This document shows, in pieces, positions 9,061 to 18,200 of a DNA stretch of 64,000 bases. The DNA lies in NCBI RefSeq assembly GCF_900091655.1, contig NZ_LT594621.1, forward strand, positions 2,934,532 to 2,998,531, written 5' to 3'. Each line of letters opens with the position of its first letter. Position 1 is the stretch's first letter. The notes beneath the pieces are model-generated. The model saw nothing but the letters and a program-made list of their open reading frames with translations. It searched no databases and was not told the origin of the DNA. The stretch is from Culturomica massiliensis. Lineage in GTDB: Bacteria; Bacteroidota; Bacteroidia; Bacteroidales; Marinifilaceae. Position numbers and translations under genes: made by a program.

Positions 9061-10134
9061 ATGAATTTTAAAATAGCAATTCTTCCCGGAGACGGTATCG
9101 GCCCGGAGATTATCGGGCAGGCAGTAAAAGCGATCGATGCCGTTTGCCATAAATACGGACACACCGTAAATTACACTTACGGTATTGTCGGAGCAGCGGC
9201 CATCGATGCCTGTAACGACCCCTATCCCGAAGCTACCCACCGCATCTGTATGGACGCGGATGCCGTACTGTTCGGAGCCATCGGCGATCCCCGTTTCGAC
9301 AATAATCCCCAAGCCAGGATAAGACCGGAACAAGGGCTTTTAAAAATGAGACAAGCTTTGGGCTTGTATGCCAATATCCGGCCTGTTTCTATATTTCCGA
9401 CATTACGCCACCGTTCTCCGTTACGACAGGAATTGATCGACGGCGTAGATTTCGTTTGTATCCGGGAACTGACCGGCGGTATTTATTTCGGACGTCCGCA
9501 AGGAAGGTCCGAAGACGGACAGACCGCTTTCGACAGTTGCGTATATACAAAGGCCGAAATCAGGCGTATTTGTGATCTCGGTTTCAACTACGCCCGTAAC
9601 CGCCGGAAAAAACTGACGGTGGTAGACAAGGCCAATGTCCTGGCCACATCCCGCCTTTGGCGGGAAACCGTACAGGAAATAGCACCGGCCTGGCCGGATA
9701 TCGAAGTCGAATATATGTTTGTGGACAACGCTGCCATGAAACTAATTCAGCAGCCCAAACACTTCGATGTCATTGTCACCGAAAACATGTTCGGAGATAT
9801 TCTGACCGACGAAGCCAGTGTCATAAGCGGCTCCCTCGGACTGCTCCCTTCGGCATCTGTCGGGCTGCACACTTCGCTGTTCGAACCCATTCACGGTTCT
9901 TATCCGCAGGCTGCCGGAAAAAATATTGCGAATCCCGTTGCCACAATATTATCGGCGGCGATGATGTTCGAATATGCTTTACGGCTCCCGGAAGAAGGAA
10001 ATAAAATACGGCAGGCCGTTGCAAACACATTACAGCAGGAAATCGTAACCGAAGATATATCCGGAAACGGTAAAGCATACGGAACAGAAGAAGTCGGCGA
10101 TGCCATCGCCCGGCTCATTTTAACCGACAATTAA
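9061..10134 (+). CDS. leuB: 3-isopropylmalate dehydrogenase
   Basis: NAD-dependent oxidative decarboxylase giving 2-oxoisocaproate, the last leucine-specific step before transamination. The N-terminus reads AILPGDGIGPEI, and the metal/substrate residues lie in VDNAAMKL and TENMFGDILTDE. The C-terminal FEPIHGSYPQAAG motif is the cofactor loop. It is 357 residues, normal for LeuB. The RELTGGIYFG motif distinguishes LeuB from isocitrate dehydrogenase. ilvA follows after 37 bases. Confidence 0.96.
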   Translation: MNFKIAILPGDGIGPEIIGQAVKAIDAVCHKYGHTVNYTYGIVGAAAIDACNDPYPEATHRICMDADAVLFGAIGDPRFDNNPQARIRPEQGLLKMRQALGLYANIRPVSIFPTLRHRSPLRQELIDGVDFVCIRELTGGIYFGRPQGRSEDGQTAFDSCVYTKAEIRRICDLGFNYARNRRKKLTVVDKANVLATSRLWRETVQEIAPAWPDIEVEYMFVDNAAMKLIQQPKHFDVIVTENMFGDILTDEASVISGSLGLLPSASVGLHTSLFEPIHGSYPQAAGKNIANPVATILSAAMMFEYALRLPEEGNKIRQAVANTLQQEIVTEDISGNGKAYGTEEVGDAIARLILTDN

Positions 10135-10171
10135 AAACAACAATTTCATATCCGATTAACAACAATATATC

Positions 10172-11428
10172 ATGAGCGAAACTTATTTCCCGGATTTAAA
10201 AGACATTATGACGGCTGCACACACGCTGAACGAAATCCTCGTGCCGACTCCCTTGATGAAAAACCGCAATCTTTCGGAACGCTACGGAGCAAATGTCCTG
10301 TTGAAAAGAGAAGATTTGCAGATGGTTCGATCCTACAAAATCCGGGGTGCCTATAACAAGATCAAATCTTTGACCTCCGACGAAAGAACACACGGAATCG
10401 TGTGTGCCAGTGCCGGTAATCACGCCCAGGGCGTTGCTTACTCCTGCAACAAATTGAAAATTGCAGGAAAAATCTTTATGCCGGTTACTACCCCGAAGCA
10501 AAAGGTCAATCAAGTTAAAATGTTCGGGGGAAAATTCGTTGAAATCATATTGACAGGCGATACATTCGATCATGCCCATTCGGCAGCTATGGAAGAATGT
10601 GAAAAAAACCAATCGGTATTCATCCATCCTTTCAATGATTTACGCATCATCGAGGGGCAGGCAACTGTCGGACTGGAAATCTTGCAGGAGGTAAAAGACC
10701 TTATCGACTACCTCTTTATCCCGGTAGGAGGAGGAGGCTTGCTCGCCGGCGTCGGCAGCTTCTTCAAACAATTGAGCCCGAAGACCAAAATTATCGGCGT
10801 AGAACCTGCCGGAGCTGCCGGTATGAAAAAATCCCTCGAAAACGGGAAAGTCACGGAGCTTTTAGAAATTGACAATTTTGTAGACGGGGCAGCCGTTCAA
10901 CAGGTAGGGGAACTAACCTTCGATATTTGCCGCCGGGTGGCAGACGATGTCATCACTGTTCCCGAAGGAAAAATATGCTCGACTATACTTCAGCTTTACA
11001 ATTTCGACGCTATTGTAGTCGAACCGGCAGGAGCCTTGAGTATGAGTGCTCTCGATGATTATAAAGACAAAATCAAAGGGAAGAATGTCGTATGTATCGT
11101 CAGCGGCAGTAACAACGACATCACCCGTATGGAAGAGATCAAAGAAAGGTCTTTGCTATACGAAGGACTAAAACATTACTTCATCGTCCGTTTTCCACAA
11201 CGTGCGGGAGCCCTGCAAAATTTCGTCAGCAATGTCCTCGGTCCGCACGACGACATTACCTATTTCGAATACCGTAAAAAAACACAACGGGAAAAAGGAC
11301 CGGCAGTCATCGGCATTGAGCTTCAGCATCCGGAAGATTTCAAAGGTCTTCTTACCCGTATGGAGGAACAAGGCATCAAATACATATACCTCAACGACAA
11401 TCCCAATTTATTCGAATTTTTAGTGTAA
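10172..11428 (+). CDS. ilvA: Threonine ammonia-lyase (threonine deaminase)
   Basis: PLP enzyme converting threonine to 2-oxobutyrate, the entry point to isoleucine. The PLP lysine is in VRSYKIRGAYNK near residue 55. The phosphate-binding glycine loop VGGGGLLAG is near residue 185. A single ACT-like regulatory segment occupies about residues 325-418 (starting YFIVRFPQRAGAL), so this resembles the shorter 400-420 residue forms, not the two-ACT E. coli IlvA of 514. Its position at the end of an ilv-leu cluster favours the biosynthetic role over a catabolic one. A hairpin terminator follows at 11481. Confidence 0.94.
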   Translation: MSETYFPDLKDIMTAAHTLNEILVPTPLMKNRNLSERYGANVLLKREDLQMVRSYKIRGAYNKIKSLTSDERTHGIVCASAGNHAQGVAYSCNKLKIAGKIFMPVTTPKQKVNQVKMFGGKFVEIILTGDTFDHAHSAAMEECEKNQSVFIHPFNDLRIIEGQATVGLEILQEVKDLIDYLFIPVGGGGLLAGVGSFFKQLSPKTKIIGVEPAGAAGMKKSLENGKVTELLEIDNFVDGAAVQQVGELTFDICRRVADDVITVPEGKICSTILQLYNFDAIVVEPAGALSMSALDDYKDKIKGKNVVCIVSGSNNDITRMEEIKERSLLYEGLKHYFIVRFPQRAGALQNFVSNVLGPHDDITYFEYRKKTQREKGPAVIGIELQHPEDFKGLLTRMEEQGIKYIYLNDNPNLFEFLV

Positions 11429-11480
11429 AGCACGCCTTTCCGCCATCCGTATCCTCAGATACTATTTTATACATCGACGT

Positions 11481-11524
11481 AACAGCCTCTTTCCGGTTTA
11501 TCTAAGAATCCGGAGAGGCTGTTT
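11481..11524 (+). terminator. Hairpin terminator of the ilv-leu cluster
   Basis: AACAGCCTCT-TT-CCGG pairs with CCGGAGAGGCTGTT with a two-base bulge, followed by a short T run. It lies about 50 bases after the ilvA stop. The remaining bases to the next gene (11525-11789) show no gene and no convincing promoter; a small hairpin (cctc..gggagg) is present near 11742-11756. Confidence 0.7.
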
Positions 11525-11789
11525 ACCGGAATCAGACCATCGTCCGGCATCGTTTCAACATCCCATGTTACGGCTTGTATTCCGACAATCTCCTACTCCC
11601 CGACAAAAAAACAACGAACTAAACGAAATGACAAAAGATTCGAACGTTTTGTAAATAAGCGTTTATAAAACAGGTATTATTTTTATCCCCGGGAAAATGC
11701 AATTGCTGTAAATCAAGAGCCTTACTCGATCCAGCCAAAGCCTCCTCTAACGGGAGGATTTGAAAAGCAATAACGGTAAACGCAAAAAT

Positions 11790-13631
11790 ATGAAACAACA
11801 ATTACGGGGATTTTGGCCGATTTTCGCCTGTTATACGGCATCACTCATCACGGCATGTCGTACCGGCCCGGAAGATATCGGTCGTTTGCCGGACGGCAAA
11901 CACCCTATAACGTTCACCGCTTCGGTGGAGAGTTTGACTGTAACGCGGGGTACGACAGACAATAACTGGGAAAATATTAACGGTCACTTTGCGGTACAAT
12001 CCGAAGAAACGGTAAAACAATATATCGTCACATCACCGGAAGGCAAACTGAACAGCAATGATCCCTTATATTGGAACAGTCCGACAATGGACATCACGGC
12101 CTGGTATCCGTATTCTCCTGATCTTCCCGGAAGTTTTACCATACAAAGCAACCAGACCTCAAACAGCGGTTACCAAAACAGCGATTTCCTCTATGCTTCA
12201 AAGACACTGACATTCGACAAATCGACCCCGCCTCACCTCGGCTTCCGCCATCTGCCTGTCAAAGTCGTAACGAACCTGAAAAGCGGAGACGGCATTACGG
12301 CAGAACAAATCCGGAATGCTACCGTCAGTTTCGTCAATGTAGCACTGACCTCCGGGGCCATAGCTCCGGACGGTTCCGTCGCTCAGACAACAAACGGGAA
12401 TGCGGTTGTTCTGCCGCAAACGGTCGCGGCCACAGAAGGATATCAGAAATCTGTCCGGGCATTGCTTGTCCCGGGACGAATACAGGATAAGCAGTTTATC
12501 CGAATAACGGTAGAGGGCAAGAATTACTTTTATACGCCGAAAAACGAAACCGAAGCCGATTTCGTATCCGGAAACCTATATACCTATTTTATTACCGTAA
12601 AGAAGTCCGGCCTAACGGTCACCGTAGAAAACAACGGTTCTCAATGGACAGAAAACCCGGGTTGGGACCAACCGGCAACGGACGCGGTGTTTCAAGTCTC
12701 CATCCCTTCTGTCAGCGGCCTGGAATTACACATAGATAATGCGACCCTAAAAGAGGGGAATCACTATGAAATCGCCGGCAATTCGTTTTCCATCACCTAT
12801 GATGCACCGGCAGGAGGAGAAATGAAAGGATTTATCAGCCGCGGCATCTGCAAAACGGAACGGACAATTGCCCGGGACGGTAGCAGCTACACATTTACCT
12901 TCACCGACATCCGTTCGGATTTACAATTGACCTACGACGCCTACGTCGAAACAGGCAATTATTACAACAGGGACGGAACCTGGTCTATCGCTTACAATGC
13001 AGAAAAGTGTATCGGCATCGTATTCAAAACAGGTGCGGACAGTACGGATCATCCCCGAAATTACGACGGTAAACTGTCCGGCAACCGGATTCTCGGTTAC
13101 GTCGTAGCACTGGCCGATGCTGCCACCAATGCCTGTACCTGGGGAAAACTAGATACAGATACGGAACTCGAAAATGCAGAGTCCCGGTATAACACAGCCT
13201 ATAACGGTTACCGGAATACGGAACACATTATCGGTACATACAGGGGAGGAAAAGATTGGAATAAATATGCGGCTTTCAAAACCATCTTCGATTACCGCTC
13301 AAAAACAACAGCCCCGGCAAACACCAGTGACTGGTATCTGCCCTCTCTCAAGCAATTATCCGACATTTACAATCTGTGTCAAAACGAAACAGGCAATATA
13401 CTTTATGACAAATTGAACGCCATCTCCCCGGCAAACCTTTTCAGAGATCCGCCTGTTTTCGGGTGGGAGACCGAACCCGGCGGCTATTGGTCGAGCACGG
13501 AGTATTCCGGATGGTCTGCCTGGTACATACGCCTAACGAATGGAACACCTGCTTTTTACGCAAAAGCAATAAATCCGGAACAACCGAATTTTCGTCGTCT
13601 CTGTTATGTCCGCGCGATATTAACATTCTAA
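11790..13631 (+). CDS. Fimbrillin-like lipoprotein with Lcl/DUF1566-type C-terminal domain
   Basis: Predicted outer-membrane lipoprotein: the signal peptide ends in the lipobox LITAC (Cys23 from ATG 11790). The ORF opens 30 bases earlier, but the extra residues (MKSNNGKRKN) would precede the signal peptide, so ATG 11790 is preferred. The segment up to about residue 300 has the look of the Bacteroidales fimbrillin family (ITFTASV..TRGT, an aromatic surface-type stretch WYPYSPD, LRF/HLP-type core). The C-terminal about 210 residues (from GTWSIAYNAEK) resemble Lcl C-terminal/FISUMP modules, with DWYLPSLKQL and YWSSTEYSG. Such proteins are surface adhesin or pilus components in characterised relatives; the role here is inferred. 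13 bases separate it from the next gene. Confidence 0.75.
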   Translation: MKQQLRGFWPIFACYTASLITACRTGPEDIGRLPDGKHPITFTASVESLTVTRGTTDNNWENINGHFAVQSEETVKQYIVTSPEGKLNSNDPLYWNSPTMDITAWYPYSPDLPGSFTIQSNQTSNSGYQNSDFLYASKTLTFDKSTPPHLGFRHLPVKVVTNLKSGDGITAEQIRNATVSFVNVALTSGAIAPDGSVAQTTNGNAVVLPQTVAATEGYQKSVRALLVPGRIQDKQFIRITVEGKNYFYTPKNETEADFVSGNLYTYFITVKKSGLTVTVENNGSQWTENPGWDQPATDAVFQVSIPSVSGLELHIDNATLKEGNHYEIAGNSFSITYDAPAGGEMKGFISRGICKTERTIARDGSSYTFTFTDIRSDLQLTYDAYVETGNYYNRDGTWSIAYNAEKCIGIVFKTGADSTDHPRNYDGKLSGNRILGYVVALADAATNACTWGKLDTDTELENAESRYNTAYNGYRNTEHIIGTYRGGKDWNKYAAFKTIFDYRSKTTAPANTSDWYLPSLKQLSDIYNLCQNETGNILYDKLNAISPANLFRDPPVFGWETEPGGYWSSTEYSGWSAWYIRLTNGTPAFYAKAINPEQPNFRRLCYVRAILTF

Positions 13632-13644
13632 ACCCAAAAGGAAA

Positions 13645-15192
13645 ATGATAAAGTATCTATTCAGACAATTCTCAACGGCTATCGGTATCGTCATTTTGAT
13701 TACAGCCTGCGACACCGATAAAAATCATTATACCGGGGAGGAAAATATTCCTCTTTCCATATCCGTCAGTCCGGCTAATTTCGTTTCTCCCTCCGGAGCC
13801 GTCACCCGCAGCACAGACAACGGCAATCAAACGACTTTCGACAAAGACGACCGTATCGGAATTATCGTCATCAGCCAAACCGGAAATATCCTGGCCGATA
13901 ACCTTCCTTATCGATATGACGGTAGCGCCTGGACTTTCGACCGCATACTGGGAGAAAACGAAGGCAAAAGCCCTTATTATTATGACAATACGGTAGGGAG
14001 TGTTTCCTATCTGGTCTATTTCCCTTATCGTCCGGAAGCAAACGGTTTGTCTACGGCCACTGCCCTCAAATTGCAATTTCCGCCGTTACCGGATCAGCGT
14101 GACGAAGCAGCTTACCGCAATTCCGATCTGATGTTGTGGGAGTCGGGCTCCGGCATTCCACAAAAATCCCTGAACATCCGGTTGGAACATGCCTATTCAC
14201 TCATATCACTCTCCCCTTCGGTACAACTCCGTATGCCGGACGGAACGGTAACGAAAAATGCCATATCAGTCGGTAACGTCAGCCTCACCATTGCAGGAGA
14301 AACCCGGTACGCCCGGCCGGTAACAGACGGCAGTTGGCGCTATATCGTTCAAGCGGGCACAAAAATCGTCCCCCGTTGGTTATACACTTACAGAAATGTT
14401 GTCTATCAAGGAACCTTACCTGCTATTACTCCGGTTGCCAATACCCGGTATACACTGAGATCGGCCGTCGACATACCCGATTACGGCTGGGATAAAGCAA
14501 AGGCAGGTGATTTCTATTGTACCGATGCCGAAAACAAGACATTCCTGCTTCCGGCAGAATCCCTTTCATTCCCGGCTTCAGCTACCGTTGTCGGTATCGT
14601 ATTTTACGTCGGGGAACAGGCTTCTGTCGATGATCTATTGTTAAAAAAAGCACATCCCACTTGTACACACGGCCTGGTCGTTTCTTTGGGTATGGATTTC
14701 GATGATTGGCTTTACAGCAGCCTCCCTGTAGACATTAATACAACCTGGATCAATGCCGAAGGAAATCCCTATAAAGGGGAAGTCAATTTAGCAGAGGATA
14801 AAAAAATGTGCGGCTATTCCAACACTCTCGCTTTACACGATTACAACGAAGGGCTATACGGTTCTACAGCAACCGGCGACGACTGGAGGCTCAAAGTAAG
14901 ACCCTGTCTGAGAGTCCGGGAGTACGAAACGCTACATCCGTCCCCTGCCGGCAGCAGCGGTTGGTATGTTCCTTCCTACAAAGAGCTGGAATTTATATAT
15001 GCAGAAAAAGATTTACTCAATGTACAACTCTCTAAAATAACCGGTCTCCAAACACTGGAGGGTCAGCATTGGTCGATCACGGAAGACGGATTCCTCTATG
15101 CATACATAATAGATTTCACCAACGGCAGCAAAGGAGTTATTGCAAAATATATGCCTCCCGGCAGAAATATACGCTACATTTTGGCTGTTTGA
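13645..15192 (+). CDS. Fimbrillin-like lipoprotein, second copy with Lcl-type C-terminus
   Basis: Lipoprotein with lipobox LITAC (Cys22) and acidic CDTDK after it. The N-terminal part (about 35-290) has fimbrillin-family features: a TRSTDN segment after a short linker, FDKDDRIGI, SYLVYFPYRPEANG and NSDLMLWESG. The C-terminal part (about 330-515) contains WYVPSYKELEFIY and a terminal IRYILAV, like the Lcl-type end of the preceding gene. The two proteins are alike in layout but clearly diverged, so an old duplication is likely. Probably co-transcribed with 11790. Substrate or binding partner unknown. Confidence 0.72.
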   Translation: MIKYLFRQFSTAIGIVILITACDTDKNHYTGEENIPLSISVSPANFVSPSGAVTRSTDNGNQTTFDKDDRIGIIVISQTGNILADNLPYRYDGSAWTFDRILGENEGKSPYYYDNTVGSVSYLVYFPYRPEANGLSTATALKLQFPPLPDQRDEAAYRNSDLMLWESGSGIPQKSLNIRLEHAYSLISLSPSVQLRMPDGTVTKNAISVGNVSLTIAGETRYARPVTDGSWRYIVQAGTKIVPRWLYTYRNVVYQGTLPAITPVANTRYTLRSAVDIPDYGWDKAKAGDFYCTDAENKTFLLPAESLSFPASATVVGIVFYVGEQASVDDLLLKKAHPTCTHGLVVSLGMDFDDWLYSSLPVDINTTWINAEGNPYKGEVNLAEDKKMCGYSNTLALHDYNEGLYGSTATGDDWRLKVRPCLRVREYETLHPSPAGSSGWYVPSYKELEFIYAEKDLLNVQLSKITGLQTLEGQHWSITEDGFLYAYIIDFTNGSKGVIAKYMPPGRNIRYILAV

Positions 15193-15298
15193 CGAACCGT
15201 CGGGGCGAATCGAAATCAATACAAACAAATTCAACTCATCATAATAATGCCATCCTTACCGGACTTTCAGTACCTGCAAGGATTAAAACAAGAATAAC

Positions 15299-17251
15299 AT
15301 GAAAAGAAAACAAGTACTTACAGCAGTTGTCACCTCCTTATTTATAACAACAGCTTGTACCCTTGAAAAAGAGATACAAGAGGAGATTAATGCCCCCGTA
15401 GCGCTGCAACTGAGCAGTCGTATCAAAGCTTCTACGCGCAGCAATACCCAATCGACATCGATTACCGAAGGACAGACCGTATATGCCTGGGCAGATAAAA
15501 CGACAGGCGATCCGCACATCAAAGCCTGGACCCTGAGAGCCAAAGGAGACAATACCTTTACCGGAAGTGCCCGGTACTTTCCGCAAAGCGGTGAAGCTTT
15601 AAATATCTATGCACTCCACGGTCATTTCGGAACAGACATGAGGGAAGACATCACGGACTTTCCTGCATCGGGCCTGATACATACGGTTTCAGCCGACCAA
15701 ACGACAACGGTCGAATATGCCAAGTCCGACCTGTTGTATGCCGCCGAAAAAAGTGTCGCCCGGACAGGAGCTTCCGGTGGTACCAAAAGACTGGTCTTAA
15801 ATTTCTATCACCTTCTTTCCAAAGTAGAAATAGCGTTGAAAGCCGGTACAGGCCTGACGAGAAATGACCTGAACGGTGCTACCGTTACCCTCATGAATAC
15901 AAAATTGAAAGCCGACTTCAGACCGGAACAAGATAACGAAATAAGCGACGGGACAGCACGCGCAGCAATGGTAAGACCGGCAGCCACAGAAAACACCCCC
16001 GAACCCATTTTAATCCCCGCAAAGGTCATTCCGGGAGATGATTTCTCCGGTGCCGATTATGCCGAAGCCGTTATCGTTCCGCAAACGATCGGAGACGCCG
16101 GGGAAATCCCGTTCATCAAAGTAAACCTTGCATCCGGCAGGGAGTTGTATTATAAAATAAATAACAAAACATTCGAAAGCGGTAAAAAATACATTTTCAA
16201 CATCACCGTCAACCTGCCCGGACTGGAAGTGACTTCCAGCATCGAAGACTGGGCTGACGGCGGCACCACTTCAGGCGATGCCGAGGCAGACGAAAATGAA
16301 ATCGTCGTCAGAGAAGACGGAACTTGGCGTATCGTTTTAGACAGCGAACGCGAAAAAACATACAATATCGTATTTCTGGGCGACGGCTTTATCGAAGAAG
16401 ACAACGTTGTAGGCGGAGCCTTTGACAAAGAGGTGGAAAAATCCCTGGATTTTATATTTTCCAAACAGCCTCTTAAAACATACAAAGATTATTTTAAAGT
16501 ATATCAGGTTTATGCCCACTCGAACGAGCGCGGAGCCGATAAAAACGCAAGGGAAAATATCATCGACACTAAATTCGACGCTACTTTCGGCTGGAACGGA
16601 ATCAACCGTCTACTGGTAATAAGGGATGAGTGGACCGCAATCACGTACGCCAACAAAGCGCTTCCCAACTATCACATGATTTTCGTTTTGGTAAACGATC
16701 CGATGCACGGCGGATCCGGAGGAAATATAATCACGGCTTCTGTTAACGATTGGTCGCATTTAACCGCTCTACACGAAATGGGACATCGATTCGGCCTGGG
16801 AGACGAGTATGAAGACCGGCTAGTAGCTATCGGAAAAGACCGCAAGGAAGCAGCACTTTATTCCAACCTGGATATCACAGGTGATCCGACAAAAGTAAAA
16901 TGGAAACACTTCATCGGACGCCCGGGGTATTCCTCGGAAAATGTCTATGAAGGAGGATACTATTTTTCCGACGGCGTATGGCGCCCGTCACGTTACAGTA
17001 TCATGAACATACTGGATACCGATCAAGGGTTTAACGCCATATCCAGAGAGGCTATCGTACGGCATGTTTTCCAATGGATCGGAGAAACATTCGATATGGA
17101 TGAATTTTACAGGCGCGACGATCCGGCAGAGACACATCCGACTCCGGCAGCCATAAGTAATAATCCGATCCCGATGCCACCTCCCCTCGAATTATATTAT
17201 GAATCGTTGTACAAAAAGCCGTTCAGACCACATGGCGCAAACCCAATATAG
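15299..17251 (+). CDS. Fimbrillin-like lipoprotein fused to M64-type metallopeptidase
   Basis: Lipobox ITTAC (Cys20). Residues about 25-320 resemble the fimbrillin family (STRSNTQSTSITEGQTVYAW, LNFYHLLSKVEIAL, YIFNITVNLPG). Residues about 340-640 read as an M64 (IgA-peptidase-type) zinc peptidase: NIVFLGDGF near 360, then HEMGHRFGLGDEYED with zinc/catalytic residues His492, Glu493, His496 and probable Asp502. The C-terminal YSIMN motif is also typical. The product is predicted to be an anchored surface protease. The two parts are in one uninterrupted frame, so this is a real fusion in this sequence. Third gene of the fimbrillin cluster; 106 bases follow the previous gene. Confidence 0.8.
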   Translation: MKRKQVLTAVVTSLFITTACTLEKEIQEEINAPVALQLSSRIKASTRSNTQSTSITEGQTVYAWADKTTGDPHIKAWTLRAKGDNTFTGSARYFPQSGEALNIYALHGHFGTDMREDITDFPASGLIHTVSADQTTTVEYAKSDLLYAAEKSVARTGASGGTKRLVLNFYHLLSKVEIALKAGTGLTRNDLNGATVTLMNTKLKADFRPEQDNEISDGTARAAMVRPAATENTPEPILIPAKVIPGDDFSGADYAEAVIVPQTIGDAGEIPFIKVNLASGRELYYKINNKTFESGKKYIFNITVNLPGLEVTSSIEDWADGGTTSGDAEADENEIVVREDGTWRIVLDSEREKTYNIVFLGDGFIEEDNVVGGAFDKEVEKSLDFIFSKQPLKTYKDYFKVYQVYAHSNERGADKNARENIIDTKFDATFGWNGINRLLVIRDEWTAITYANKALPNYHMIFVLVNDPMHGGSGGNIITASVNDWSHLTALHEMGHRFGLGDEYEDRLVAIGKDRKEAALYSNLDITGDPTKVKWKHFIGRPGYSSENVYEGGYYFSDGVWRPSRYSIMNILDTDQGFNAISREAIVRHVFQWIGETFDMDEFYRRDDPAETHPTPAAISNNPIPMPPPLELYYESLYKKPFRPHGANPI

Positions 17252-17376
17252 AAAGTAATTCCTCAACAGGTTTTGTCAATTCGTAAACACCCCCTGCCAA
17301 TCGGATTTGAATAATAATCCTGGGGGTAAAGCATAATTTTACAACTGAAGAAAGAGCCCGTTTGTCTTTTTTCAGT

Positions 17377-17384
17377 TAATTTTG
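17377..17384 (+). promoter_or_regulatory. Bacteroidales -7 box for ybaK
   Basis: TAATTTTG fits the TAnnTTTG -7 consensus 21 bases before the ybaK ATG. I see no clear TTG at the expected upstream distance, so the call rests on the -7 box and position. Confidence 0.45.
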
Positions 17385-17404
17385 CATGCTATAAAACGAT
17401 AAAG

Positions 17405-17890
17405 ATGAAAATCAGCAAAACCAATGCAGCACGGTTACTCGATAAAGCCGGAATTACCTATGAACTGATTCCTTACGAAGTCGATGAAAATGATCTGGCA
17501 GCAACGCATGTAGCGACACAATTAAGTGAGAATATTCATTGTGTATTCAAAACACTGGTATTGCACGGAGACAAAACCGGTTATTTCGTCTGTGTCATTC
17601 CCGGAGACCTTGAAGTCGACCTGAAACTGGCCGCCAAAGCTTCCGGTAATAAAAAAGCCGACCTTATCCCCATGAAAGATTTACTTCCCGTTACCGGCTA
17701 TATCCGGGGCGGTTGCTCGCCGATCGGCATGAAGAAACTTTTTCCGACATTTATCCACCCTACCTGTAATGATTTCTCCTTTATATATATCAGTGCCGGC
17801 ATCCGGGGACTTCAAATCAAAATCAATCCCCGAAATCTAATCGGATTTATTCAGGCAAAAGTAACTGAACTCTCGATACCTACATATTAA
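17405..17890 (+). CDS. ybaK: Cys-tRNA(Pro)/Cys-tRNA(Cys) deacylase, YbaK family
   Basis: Predicted trans-editing hydrolase that removes cysteine mischarged on tRNA(Pro). It is 161 residues, one YbaK/aaRS-associated domain. The N-terminus SKTNAARLLDKAGI..YELIPYEV is typical, and the conserved catalytic-lysine region FKTLVLHGD and the YIRGGCSPIGMKK segment are present. A single-gene unit between the fimbrillin cluster and the LRR-SusCD locus. A long repeat element follows the stop codon. Confidence 0.9.
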   Translation: MKISKTNAARLLDKAGITYELIPYEVDENDLAATHVATQLSENIHCVFKTLVLHGDKTGYFVCVIPGDLEVDLKLAAKASGNKKADLIPMKDLLPVTGYIRGGCSPIGMKKLFPTFIHPTCNDFSFIYISAGIRGLQIKINPRNLIGFIQAKVTELSIPTY

Positions 17891-17904
17891 TCATTGTTCC
17901 TCTA

Positions 17905-18070
17905 AAATTGTAGATTTTAGATTGACGATTTTAGATTACACCCATCTCTGCAAAAAAAGAAATTGCAGATTTTAGATTGTAAATTGATCCGTGAAGTGAT
18001 TTGTTGTCAGATTAATTTAAAATCGTCGATCTAAAATTTAAAACTAAGATTCCATTACAGATTTTACATT
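17905..18070. repeat. AT-rich inverted-repeat element, copy D (longest)
   Basis: Several arms are visible: attgtagattttagattgac and ttgcagattttagattgtaaa on the left, then ttaatttaaaatcgtcgatc and taaaatttaaaac on the right in the opposite sense. It fills most of the 310-base gap between ybaK and the LRR gene and looks like two nested or tandem copies. No ORF lies inside. Confidence 0.65.
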
Positions 18071-18129
18071 TTTTCCATTTTTTTATTCCTGTTGGCAAAA
18101 AAGTATAAAAATCTGCCAATTTATACAAA

Positions 18130-18158
18130 TTGTTTTTCATTCTCGTCCTCTATTTTTG
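18130..18158 (+). promoter_or_regulatory. Promoter of the LRR-SusCD locus
   Basis: TTG at 18130-18132, an 18-base spacer and TATTTTTG at 18151-18158 match the Bacteroidales -33/-7 arrangement. It lies 42 bases before the ATG at 18201 and just past the repeat element, so it is a good candidate for the start of the SusCD transcript. Confidence 0.6.
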
Positions 18159-18200
18159 TTATAGTCACCTACTTCTGATTACTAACCTAAACTTTCGAGT

